From Viola odorata (Eukaryota > Streptophyta > Magnoliopsida > Malpighiales > Violaceae), in assembly GCA_963691705.1 (NCBI GenBank), contig OY829543.1, positions 52,742,564-52,806,563 on the forward strand: a DNA stretch of 64,000 bases, written 5' to 3'. Made by a program: the position numbers and the translations under genes. The notes under the pieces were generated by a model. The model was not told where the DNA came from, ran no database searches, and saw nothing but the letters and a program-made list of their open reading frames with translations. Below, piece after piece: positions 1 to 11,752 of this stretch (position 1 is its first letter; every line of letters begins with the position of its first letter).

Positions 1-3000
1 TTTGCATTTCAAGGGAATAGGAAAAGCCTGATTGATGCTATGGAGAAAGGAATAAATTTGCGGGAGCATATTCTGAAACTATACAAGGAGTATTACCATG
101 GTGGACTGATGAAGCTAGTCATTATTGGAGGAGGTAAGCTTTTCCCTTGTCAACTTAAAAGTTACAAAGAATAAGTCATTCTTATGATCTTCAAGTATGA
201 AGTTGAGAGCAGCAATGAAGTGATCTTATTTTCATTGCAAATGTTTATAATATGATGCAGAGGCTCTGGATGTCCTTGAGAGCTGGGTCATGGAATTGTT
301 TGTTGATGTCAGAAAAGGTTCTCAGTCAAAGCCGAAATTCCAGGCGGACAGCCCTATATGGAAAGCTGGTAAACTTTATCAATTGGAGGCTGTTAAAGAT
401 GTCCACATCCTTGATTTAACGTGGACACTGCCATGTCTTCATCAAGATTACCTAAAAAAATCTGAAGATTATTTGGCCCATCTCATTGGGCATGGTAAGA
501 AATCTATGTTTATATGACTGCTCTTGTTCGTATACAATATGGGAGTGCAGGAACTTCATGTGAAATGTGCACAAATGAGAAACCATTTCTAGAACTGTAT
601 TAACTGCTGGATGAGATGTTTACAGTTACATATAAACAAAATAACCGAACATTATTCCACACCTTATTATTTATCGAACCTGTTCAAAAGAGAAACCTTG
701 TTATTTATCAAAGTAAAAGTGAATAAAATATCTTGGAAAGAACTTTCACTCTTACTGTTTAATAGATAGCAGTAACCTTTTCCAATTATCTCAATTATGA
801 CTTCTCATGTTTTAAATTTCCTGGCAATAGCTATAATTTGTGAATGTAATGCAGGACTTTTTCTTTTCTGTTTAATTTATGATTCTGTTATGCTTATTGG
901 AAATAATAGGGTTTAAAGTCTCAATTAATTTTGGGTTAGAAGTGTTAGTTGTCTTTCAAGAATTAGGACTAAGGATGTTTCACTAGCTATTTACTTAATT
1001 AATATTTTTATTTTCTTACTATAAGGGTTTCTTCCTAGACTATTATAAATAGCCTGCTGGACCTCTTTTGTGTGCTTATTGGTTTCTTTGCAAACCCTAG
1101 GTTTTATCTCTCATTGTGTCTTCCCGAAAATTTCTTTTGTAGGACTAAATTCTTGCTGAGTTTGAATTTATTTTCCCTTTCTCCAATCCTACATCCTGAT
1201 GGATTTCTCAAGCATCTCCATCCTATTGAGGTTTTTGAGTTTGCAATTGGTATAAAGTGCACTGATGCTGGATACGCCAATGTTTATTGAAATATGGAAC
1301 TTCGGAATATTTGTGCCTTACATCGTGTTTGGATTTCAACATTGATCTATTCTGAAGAAAATTAATATTGGTGTTATTGTCGTCGTTGTTGTTATTTGTG
1401 TTTTCATTATTTGAATGACATTGGACTGATTTTTTCTTTGATTTTTCAATCCAAACTTCATGCTCTTGGTTCTTGAAATGCCTCAAAGATCCTTGCTCCA
1501 TTTGATTATTGATCGCTCATTTTGGATAGGATTGGATTCAACCAGGAGAAGAGAGGAGAGCCTTTAATTTGATTTTCAACATGAAAGGTTGAAATATTGG
1601 TGAATTGTTTATAGGAAAAAAGTTTTTTGAAGACTAAAGATGGTGATTATTATTGTTATTAGGTGCATTCCTGTAGAAGTTATTTTATATATTTATATTC
1701 CAAAATTCTTTGATGTTTTTTTTTTTGAAATGACAGAGGTGGGATTTGATGTATTAGAGTCAGCTCTTTTCTGTTTGTTTGTTTGTTTTGTTTTGTTTTT
1801 GTTTTTGATTTTGTTTTTGTTTTTGTTTTTAAGTGCAAAAGTTTGTTTGAAAGCTGGACAAAGGTCATAGATTTTGAAATGTGCTTCCTTTGTGCTCTCA
1901 CCATCATCTCAGTTTAAATTGATGGAGCTTTAACTTTAACTTAAAATAGTTATCTCTAACAGAGCATTCATGCGTCCTCAATCACCATCTCTGCCACAAC
2001 CAGTATCCAATTTTCCTGATTAATGAATGCAAGCTTAATAGAGTTAGTCCCATGACTGCATTTTATTAGCAGCAGGGACTAATGTGAACCATCCCAAAAT
2101 CTTAAGGCCTGCAATGCATATTTGAAAAATCTAGGACCCCTGATACTTTAGGCCTGGTGTAAAATTTTAAACTTTTGGGACCACTAAAGATTCAGGTATA
2201 TCCTTTAAAAGTACTTACTGATAGTATTGTAATTATTAGGAACAATCATATAATATTAATAAATCCATAAACAGTGAACTGTTCCTTGGTTATCTTTATG
2301 GTTTCTCACTATTATGACCTTAAATCAACTAATTGAATAATCAAATGGCTGGCTGCAAATGCTTGGCAATCTTCTTTCTATACGCGAGAAGCTTGGTTTT
2401 TTTTAATTTTTAACCTTAATATTCAAGATTGACATTTTGCAGAGGGCAGAGGAAGCTTGCATTCCTTTCTCAAAGCAAAAGGATGGGCAACTTCTTTGTC
2501 TGCTGGGGTTGGAGATGAAGGGATGCATCGGTCGTCTATAGCTTATATTTTTGGCATGTCCATACATCTGACTGACTCTGGCTTGGAAAAGGTAATACAG
2601 TTACCTCATTGTTCTTGTTTGTTTCTAGATGGTGCCTATTGGCTGCATTTCTTTTACCCGCTCCAGATTGAGATTTTTTGTGTTTTCACACTTGAATTCA
2701 ATGGAACATAGGTTAATTGCTTGTGAATGCAATAGTTTCTTTTTTATTCAGAAATCTTGCTAGTAGTAGGTTTTAGATGAAGGCTTAAATGACCGAAAAT
2801 AGAGCACAAAAAGAAACTTTCATATTAGTATTTATTTCTGTCTTCTATCTCTGGAGCTCTCTCGACATCCTTGCTTTTGATATTGGTTGTCTTCCCTCTT
2901 TGTTTGATCACTCCACTTTTTCTTGTTTTTTACTGTTTCTGAAAAACACAGCTAGTTGCATTTATCACATTGCCGTATAGTGATTCACATATCATAACTG

Positions 3001-6000
3001 ATCCAGATCCTATTAGATTTCTGAGCACTTTTGACTCCTATACTGCCCTCTGCCTGATGTTTTTTAACCACCTTGTAATGATTGCATGCCTGTTGCACAA
3101 TTCACATTTTTAGCTTCTTTTGTCAATATTACTAACTCATAATTTCTTTCTGCAGATTTTTGACATCATTGGTTTTGTTTATCAATACCTTAAGCTTTTA
3201 CGTCAATTGTCTCCTCAAGAATGGATATTTAAGGAACTGCAGGATATTGGGAACATGGAATTCAGATTTGCAGAGGAACAACCTCAGGATAATTATGCTG
3301 CAGAGCTTGCAGGTTTTGCGTTTTGTTTTTTCTTGGATCATCTAAATTACTTTAACCTCTGGCTTAAAGTACCATGCAACTACATTCATTATTCGAAAGT
3401 GGTGAGCTGGTTGCCTCAACAAATTTTGAAACTGGTGCTGGAGGACTATGCCGAGGCCTTCTTAACATCTGCTTCTTTGCTACATCAACTTTAAATTCTT
3501 GTTTTTATATGATCATAGATCAACCATAACTTGTGATTCTTTGTTGCAGAAAAATTACTTGTCTATCCAGCTGAAAATGTTATATATGGAGAATATGCGT
3601 ATAAGATTTGGGATGAGGAAACTATAAAACAGCTGTTGAGTTTCTTCACACCAGAAAACATGAGGGTTGATGTGGTGTCAAAGTCATTACCAAAATCACA
3701 AGGTTAGTTCAATTTATCTTAATCTTACTATTTTTCATCAGATTATCATCTTCCCTTTATTCGTTTATGAGATATTGAGTTGCAAAAGGATGAGATATGT
3801 AGAATGTATTAGCGGAAGTACATGATTGCTGGGAGCTATAATTTCATGATTCTCCCTATTCCACGTCAAATTGTGCCTTAACACTTGGTTACGATTTGAA
3901 TTTTTTGCTATAAGATGCTGGGAATTGTTTTCATGGAACTGATTCACTTATGTACTTGGAACTGATTAACTTATTTACTCTTAAATCTATTTCAGATTTC
4001 CAATACGAGCCTTGGTTTGGATCACGTTATACAGAGGAACCAATACCCCCTTCTATGATGGAATTGTGGAAGGATCCAACAGAAATTGATGTTTCACTTC
4101 ATTTACCTTCAAAGAATGAGTTTATTCCAAGTAACTTTTCTGTTCATGCTGGTAACTCTGGCAATGATTCTGCAATTTCATCTCCCCCAAGATGTATTAT
4201 TGACGAACCATTAATGAAGGTCTGGTACAAGCTTGATCAAACTTTTAAAGTTCCTCGCGCAAATGTTTATTTCCGCATAAATCTGAAAGGCGGATACGCA
4301 GACATGAAGAGCTTTCTCCTGACTGAACTGTTTATTCTGCTTCTCAAAGATGAGCTTAATGAGATCGTATATCAGGTTAAATACTTTACTCTATTCTAGC
4401 GGCACTTTCCCTTTGCTATCACAGTGTATTTTTTTTTAACCTGAATGAACTCTGGTTTTTTAAAAATAGTTGAGCTTGTTTCTGCTTATTTAGAAAGAGG
4501 AACTTGAATAGCTCAATTGACTAAATTTTGGTAGAGGACTCAAGCAGACAAATCTTGCTAATTTAACGACCAATTGTAGTTAGAAATATTATTTTGAATG
4601 GATGTGTTTCATGATGGTTTGAGACCATTCATCTTCTTTAGTGGGTAAAATAGATCTAATCATGTTTGCCCAACCTTGTCTGGTACTTTACGTGACTAAG
4701 CATCTGGATCATTGGTTTAACTTACAGATAGGTCAACCCATGGGTTTACTAAAACATAAAAAGCTTCTGCTCAATATTCCTGAAATATAATACCTACCAA
4801 ATGATAAAAAATTGTAATTATGAAAATAAAAATTACCTTGTTTTCTGTAAAAGTTTTTTTTTAATATTTTGTCTGATGTTTTAAAATCTTTTCATGTAAG
4901 CAATAAGCTCTTTATAATCAATGTAGTTTTCAGGATATTTTATGAATGCCTCCTGTACATGTTTTTGAATGTGTCAAATATGATAAGATAAAATTGTTTT
5001 AAGTATTTATTTCTTGCATTTCTCTTGAATATGTGCGGTGTAAATCATTTTAATAATGTAAGATTCTAAGTTATATAAATTAATGTGGTTTAATTTAACG
5101 CAGCTGTAAAATTTAGACGAATTTTCAAATTAAACTTAAGGAAATCTTAATGCAAAACAAACAAAAATAATAAGTTGAAAGAATTGTGTGACCAATTATA
5201 GGGTGAATGTCCACGTCATTGGGTTTGAGTAGGTGCTAATTTTATTGGGTTGAGTGGGTCACTTACATTTCTAATTCAATTGACCTAACCCTTGGCTTAC
5301 TGGGTTGCCGCTAGGCCAAACCAGGTTTTACAGCTACGCTGTCAATAATAAATTTTAGAGAAATGCTGGCAATACTGACAGTTTTACTGCTTGTCTTACT
5401 AAAACAAGATGAGGTAGACTGGCAGTTATTTGATCATTTTTTTTTCTTCATTTGAGGGAAAGTGAGTCATTTCACTTTTAAATAATTAATTTACTAATAT
5501 AGTAGCATGTATTGTGGACCGCACATCTTACTTTTTATTTCTCCCATCCATCGGTATTTTTATTTTTCAAAAAGTACCAACATTTTCGTTTATTTTATGC
5601 AAAGATTAGTCCTCACACAATGAAGTAGTAGCACTGCTCAGTTTTGTTTATACGCCTCATTTTCATAAAGTAAATCACTTTCTTTTCTTTTAAACTTCAT
5701 ATTATAGTCTTGTGTGCAGGGTACAAATTTCTTCTCATACAATATCGTATGTGACATACACCTTTGTGTTTTTTTAATTTTTTTGCAGGCCAGTGTTGCA
5801 AAGTTGGAAGCATCTGTATCTCTTGTTAGTGACAAGCTGGAGCTAAAGGTTTATGGCTTCAATGATAAAGTCCTGGTTCTCCTATCTAAAATTCTAGTGG
5901 TGGCCAAATCATTTTTGCCAACCAGTGATCGTTTTAAGGTATGTATACATTTGTTGGCAATAACTTATACAGCATACCTTTTTGTTTCTCATTAATTTGA

Positions 6001-9000
6001 ACTGTAATTCAGTGTTATTTAGTGTACAGTTAAACCTCGATAAATGAATGCTCTTGGGACCAGCAAAAAATATTCGTTTAGTGAGTTTATTTACTTATCG
6101 ATAAATGAATATATTATTCATTTATCGATAAATGAATTTTTATTCATTTAGATAGTATTTTTACATTTTTATTTTTTCGTATGATTATTTATTTTACATT
6201 TAATGTACAAATACGTATATAGACTATGTACATGCATCATGTACTTATAAGATTCTATGTATGGAATACTTAGAGTCTAAATACATGCAACATGTACTAA
6301 TAATAATATTCTATGTATGAAATACTTAGAGACTAAGACAATGTACCTAACCTACCTACAAACTACTATATATATTTTTCTAGAGTCTTGGTTTGATAAA
6401 TAATTCATTCTACTATATATCCCAAATGTGTCATCAAAAGAAGCCTTTCAAGCAGTAATCACCCTACGAAACTATTTGCTACAGCAGGAGCAGAATATTC
6501 CAGAAGTTGTGTTTGCACTAGAAAAAGTCGCAGATGTGATGCATTTTGGTGGAAGGAAAAAACAAACAACTTTAGACGCTTTTTTTGTGAAGAAATGACT
6601 TCTTGTATGAACATTGTTGATTGGAAGAAATATTTTTGTTTTTAGGATAAATAAATAAATATATATATATATCTATATCTTATGAATTTTAATGATTATT
6701 CATTTATATTTACATGGGGTCTTTAAGGATTCAAAAAAAATTATTCGTTAATGCATTTAGCGAGGTTATTCATTTAGCCCATTTGCCCAAGTCGGGACCG
6801 GAGAAAATTATTCATTTGGCGAGGTTATTCGTTTATCGGACATTCATTTATCGAGGTTTAACTGTACATGTCTTAATTTTATCCGCTGAGACTGCTCCTG
6901 CATCTCTTAAAATCTCTCGGCCTGTAACAGGTTATTAAAGAGCAGATGGAGAGGAGTTTAAAAAATGCTAATATGAAGCCTCTGAACCATTCATCGTACT
7001 TGAGACTTCAAGTTCTGTGCAAGACCTTCTACGATGCAGAGGATAAGTTGTGTGCTTTAAGTGATCTATCACTTGCCGATCTGAATGCGTTCATTCCTGA
7101 GCTTCGATCCCAGGTACATAAATATATTCCAAATTTGAAGAATACCATATTTTATTGTGTACTTTTTTCTTTTCTTGTTTATAGTGGCAGTAGTTCACTT
7201 TTACATATTTGGTACAGCTTTATATTGAGTCCCTTTGCCATGGTAATTTGTCGGAGAGTGAAGCAGTCAGCATCTCAAATATTTTTAAGAGCATCTTCTC
7301 TGTACCACCGCTTCCTGTCAATATGAGGCACGAAGAGAGCATAATATGCCTTCCTGTTAGTGCCAACATTGTCAGAGATATTACTGTGAAGAATAAATCT
7401 GAACCAAATTCTGTGATTGAGGTAGCCACAATAATTATTAGACCACCTATTTGTGTTCTGTGCTTTTGTATGCCCTAACATGCTTGATTTCTAACTTTAT
7501 TCCCTTGATTTCATTTGTTTCTTCCTCCTTCGTCTATCTCTGTTGCAGCTTTATTTTCAAATTGAGCCGGAAGTAGGGCTGAAAGCAATAAAATTAAAGG
7601 CCTTAATAGATCTTTTTGATGAAATTGTGGAAGAACCCTTTTTTAATCAGCTAAGGTAACTTGTTTTGCTGGTCTGTAGTTTTTTTGTTTCATTTTGCTC
7701 CTTTTTTTAGTCTAGGGAGTACTAAAGGATGCAGTAAGAATGCGCTTTTCTGGAGCATTTGTGTGCCTGTTAAGAATTGTAAACCAGCTAGGCCATTTTT
7801 TTGGGGGGTCCGTAAATTCTTTTGATGCCCAAGGGTAACAGTTCTTAAGATATTCTGGTAGCGGAGATAGAACAGGGCTTTATTTTGGGTTTTTTTTTGA
7901 GCTGTTTGTTTATCAGGTCATTCCTTACAGTTTTGGCTTGTTTTGTAAAAACAGAACAAAGGAGCAGCTTGGTTATGTCGTTGAATGCAGCCCGCGAGTA
8001 ACATACGCTGTTTATGGGTTTTGTTTTTGTATTCAATCCGCAAAGTACACCCCAGTGTACCTGCAAGGAAGAGTTGAGGAGTTCATAAATGGTCTAGAAG
8101 AGTTATTAGTAAGCATCCAACTTCTCTTCTTCCAAATGCTGTGGATATTTTGGAACTCTTTTGTGTGCTTGGTAGTGGTTTGTGTGTACCATTTTAATCT
8201 ATCGCCTTAGTCTTGGTGAACTTGCTACAACTTCTAAGTTCATCTCTGCTGTGTTCTCATGGGCAAGCACATTTCATGGGATTTATTGCCGTCCTTAATC
8301 TATCACATTTCCTTGTTAGATTGTCATCATTCTACACTTGCTTTAAGTTCTGTGTATCTGAACTGCCTTTTTTTAGCCTCGATAACTTCAATCTATGCTA
8401 TGCACTTTTACCCTCGATAACTTTATTTTTTAAATGGTTTTTGTGTTTTCTGCACGAACAAGTATCTGAAAATATCTGTTGCTGCAGGAAAAGCTCGATG
8501 ATGAGTCCTTTGAGAACTACAAAAGTGGGCTAATAGCAAAGCTGCTGGAGAAAGATCCTTCCCTCCAGTATGAAACCAATAGGTTTTGGAATCAGATTGC
8601 CGATAAAAGGTATATATGGTCTGTATAGTTGGTTACCATGGATGGTAATGATCAAATTCCATTAAAGGAATATTTCACCACTTTTGGAGTTACAGTGATC
8701 TATGATCATAACTCTTTGGAGCCGCATAAAACATTTTCACCATAATATTTCAGTGTATTTCGTTTTTCCTAATAGTCTCGTTGCATCATGTATTTTGCTA
8801 TGTTCAGGTACATGTTTGACTTTTCACAGAGAGAAGCAGAAGAGCTTAAAAGCATTTCCCGGAGTGATGTTATCAACTGGTCCAAGACGTATCTCGATCA
8901 AGCATCTCCAAAGTGTCGGAGACTTGCAGTTCGGGTGTGGGGTTGCGACACTGACATGAAAGAAGCTGAAACTAGAAAAGATTCTGAGCAGATCGTAGCG

Positions 9001-9063
9001 GACCTTGCAGCCTTTAAGAAATCGGCCAAGTATTATCCTAGCTTTTCTTCTACAACTCATTGA
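1..9063 (+). CDS. Nardilysin-like M16 zinc metalloprotease (insulinase family), 5' truncated by window edge
   Basis: Thirteen exons are visible: 1-133, 261-494, 2443-2591, 3156-3312, 3550-3702, 3996-4375, 5789-5938, 6931-7113, 7218-7421, 7549-7655, 7955-8108, 8488-8609 and 8808-9063. They sum to 2382 nt, giving 793 residues and a TGA stop; all introns are GT-AG. The protein resembles the middle and C-terminal half of plant nardilysin-like proteases, peptidases that cut at dibasic sites. Recognisable blocks are HLIGHEGRGSLHSFLKAKGW (exons 2-3), FRFAEEQPQDNYA, YEPWFGSRYTEEPIP, PRANVYFRINLKGGYADM and KEQLGYVVECSPRVTYAVYG, the last typical of the C-terminal M16 half. The HxxEH zinc site should lie in roughly 240 residues upstream, outside the window, so catalytic competence cannot be judged. 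Introns are long; the one at 5939-6930 holds a pogo-like transposon. Insulin-degrading-enzyme-like is the alternative, but the FIPSNFSVHA region fits nardilysin better. Confidence 0.87.
6027..6864. mobile_element. Pogo-like (Tc1/mariner superfamily) element in an intron of the nardilysin-like gene
   Basis: An 838-bp element is bounded by perfect terminal inverted repeats beginning CAGTTAAACCTCG and flanked by TA on both sides (6025-6026 and 6865-6866), the target duplication of this superfamily. Subterminal copies of the motif ATAAATGAAT and its complement repeat on both arms. Inside, 6422-6598 (+) encodes 58 residues ending in a stop, containing VVFALEKVADVMHF and KKQTTLDAFFVKK. This looks like the C-terminal tail of a plant pogo/Lemi1-type transposase, so the element is a deletion derivative of an autonomous copy. 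It sits wholly within the 5939-6930 intron, 66 nt from the 3' splice site. Confidence 0.85.
6422..6598 (+). pseudogene. Transposase C-terminal remnant of the pogo-like element
   Basis: An open stretch of 58 codons runs to TGA with no start codon of its own. It carries QAVITLRNYLLQQEQNIPEV followed by a basic tail with TTLDAFF, matching the end of plant pogo/Tigger-like transposases. The DDE catalytic region is absent, so it cannot support transposition. Confidence 0.7.
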
Positions 9064-9830
9064 ATTGAACCAGCCTCCTTGGTCTGAAAATTAAATCAAC
9101 CATAATATATTATTCAAACAGGTGAATGATGGACTTGGGAACAGTCTAGATTTGCCTGTAACCATCATATTCTTTTAGCTTTGCTTTTTAGATTATATTT
9201 CCATGGATTAGTTACCCTACAGATTATCGAAGTTATTTGTTAGAATTTGGGGATAATAATTTTAAATAACATTACAATTTAAAATGTCAGCAATTATATG
9301 CTAAAGCTTCCCAGGCCAATTGGATGTTCGATGTTGAAAAAGGGAACTTGTGGTGGTGGTCAATAAGTTCAAATCCTTTTTAAAAGAGACGGCGATGTGA
9401 AGATTTTCGATTTTGTTGTTTTCAAATCTCGAGTTTGTCTCGCAATAAATAATAAAATAGTAGTGTAAGTAAAAGAATTTATCTTTGGAAGATTACATTG
9501 CTTATTATTTTCATGCTCGGTGAAATGTACCATGTAACATGTTAACATTGGGTATTTTGTCAAGCTTTCATGAAGAGAAAGAACAAATGAAAGAATATTC
9601 TATAGCAACCTCGATGGCAGCCACGGTGATGCTCGCACGATCAGTAACATGAGATCTCTTGCCTAGTGAATTCCAAGACTACATTTTCCTTTTTTATGGT
9701 CAGAATTAGGTTGAGGAATTTTAATAACAAAATTTAGTTAGTTTGTTTATGTTTATAAAGGATTAAAAGAATGAAATAACAATATTATAAATTAGTTTAA
9801 TAAATGGTAAAAACAGTCTAGATTTTCAAA
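9064..9830. other. Intergenic, 3' flank of the nardilysin-like gene
   Basis: AT-rich sequence after the stop codon. It probably includes the 3' UTR of the protease gene. I see no ORF, RNA gene or transposon ends here. Confidence 0.6.
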
Positions 9831-9839
9831 CGTTACCTA

Positions 9840-11170
9840 CTTGGTCAAACTTGGATCTAAATATGAAAAACTCGAGTCTAAAAGTTTAAATCCGAGTTTA
9901 AGTGGTCTAGATCGAGTTTATATGGTCAAATCCAAGCAAAAATGGTCAAAATCGATCCCAGACGGTTAAACCCGAGACTGAATGTTCAAACTCAAGTTTA
10001 AATGGTAAAATTCAAGTCTACATGGTCAGACCCAAGTGTATATGGTCAAAATCGAGCATAAATGGTCAAAATCGGAACTACATGGTCAAACCCGAATCTA
10101 CGTAGTTAAAATTTAGCCTAAATAGTAAAAATCGATCTTACATGGTCAAACTTGGATCTAAATGGTCAAAGCTCGACTCTTAACGGTCAAACACAAGCTT
10201 AAAAGGTCCAACCCGAGCCCAAAAAGTCCAAGCCGAGTCTACATGGTAAAACTCAAGCCTACATTGTCAAAATCGGGCCTAAATGGTCCAAGCTCGACCC
10301 TTAACAGTAAAACCCGAGCCAAAATGGTAAAACCCGAGCCTATACGGTCAAACCAGAGTCTACATAGTCTAAATCAAGCTTATAAGGTCAAACCCGAGCC
10401 CAAGCTGTCAAACCTGAGTCTGCAATGTCAAATTCAAACCTAAATGGTCAAACTCGAGTCTATATGGTCAAAACCGAGCCTAAAATGGTCAAATCGGAGC
10501 CTACATGGTCAAACCAGAGCCTACATGGTTCATATAAGCCTAAAAAATCAAACCTGAGTCTAAAAATTGAGAAACGAGCCTAAGCGGTCAAATCTGAGTC
10601 TACAAGGTCAAACTCGAGCCTAAATGGTCAAAATCGAGCCTACATTGTCAAACCCGGGCTTAAATGGTCAATCTGGAGCCTACACAGTTCAAGTCGAGCC
10701 TAAAAGGTAAAACTCAAGTTTAAACGGTCAAATCCAAACCTAAACTATACACGTTAATGAAATTTCTCTTCATCTTTGGTAGGTGTTGGTGTTTCTCTCT
10801 TTTTTATGACTTTCTTGTGTACACACTACTATAAAATGACCATTTAGGCTAGGTTTTCACCATATCGCCCTAATTGTTTCTCACATACACCTAAGTTTGA
10901 CCATTTTGGCATAATTTTCACCATATCGACTCGATTTTCACCATTTAGACTTGATTTTTCACCATGGAGACCCAAGTTTGACCATTTAAGCCTTGTTCAA
11001 ACTCAACCTTAAATGGTAAAACTCACTCTACATGGTCACACCCAAGTCTATACGGTGAAAATCGGCCTAAATGGTCAAAGCTCAAACCTAAACGGTCAAC
11101 GACAAATCTATAAGGTAAAAAACGAGCATAAATGATTAAAATCAGGCTTGCATGGTCAAACCTGAGTCTA
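9840..11170. repeat. 20-bp minisatellite with an inverted block
   Basis: About 45 degenerate tandem units of 20 bp fill 9840-10745. The core is ATGGTCAAA followed by a variable xxCGAGCCTA part. Roughly 100 bp of unrelated sequence follows (10746-10845). Then come about seven units in the opposite orientation (10846-10990, core ACCATTTAGGCT or TTTTCACCAT), and then direct-orientation units again up to about 11170. There are no unique spacers. Short open frames inside are a by-product of the 20-bp periodicity. Confidence 0.85.
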
Positions 11171-11752
11171 CGTGATTCGTGAACATATTTGATTTTATAA
11201 GTTTTGTATATCAATAAAAAAAACAAAAAAAACTGAATTAATCTAAAATTTATATTTCAACTAAAATTAATAAAATTATAAAGAAAACCAAATAAAGAAA
11301 AAATAATGTACTCTCTTGCCGTTGACAGATTTTTTCTTGAGGCGGCACGATTCCATATTTTTCAAACCGGTTCTTTAAATTTTTTACCAATCTTCTTAAA
11401 CAAAAGGGCATTTATGAGATTCCAAAAATTATACCAACGTACCAATCGGACCTCCTACTCTGGCCTGGTTCTCAAAGCATAGGTTAACAATGATAAAATA
11501 TGCACAAGTGGCACACCAAACATCAAAAAAATCAAATTAAGAGAAGAAACACATCTACAAAGGTTTGCACTGAAGCTTTATCGTTGTATGATTACATCGA
11601 ACTTAAGATAAACTTCTACAATTAGTTTTCAAGATTTCATCATTTTTTCCCCCTTTTTGTGCAAACTTAAGTTCTCAAGATGAACCTCTTTCTCCTTGAG
11701 TAACATTTGTCGGCAAAAAGTAACCGATGACAATTGCCCTTGATAAAGCTCG

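Noticed and set aside
10162..10443. Open frame of 93 codons in the minisatellite
   Set aside because: It follows from a stop-poor 20-bp repeat. The translation is a repetitive K/S/P/N string with no domain and no splice or promoter context.
9840..10745. CRISPR-like array
   Set aside because: Units are contiguous, degenerate and lack unique spacers. The context is a plant nuclear genome.
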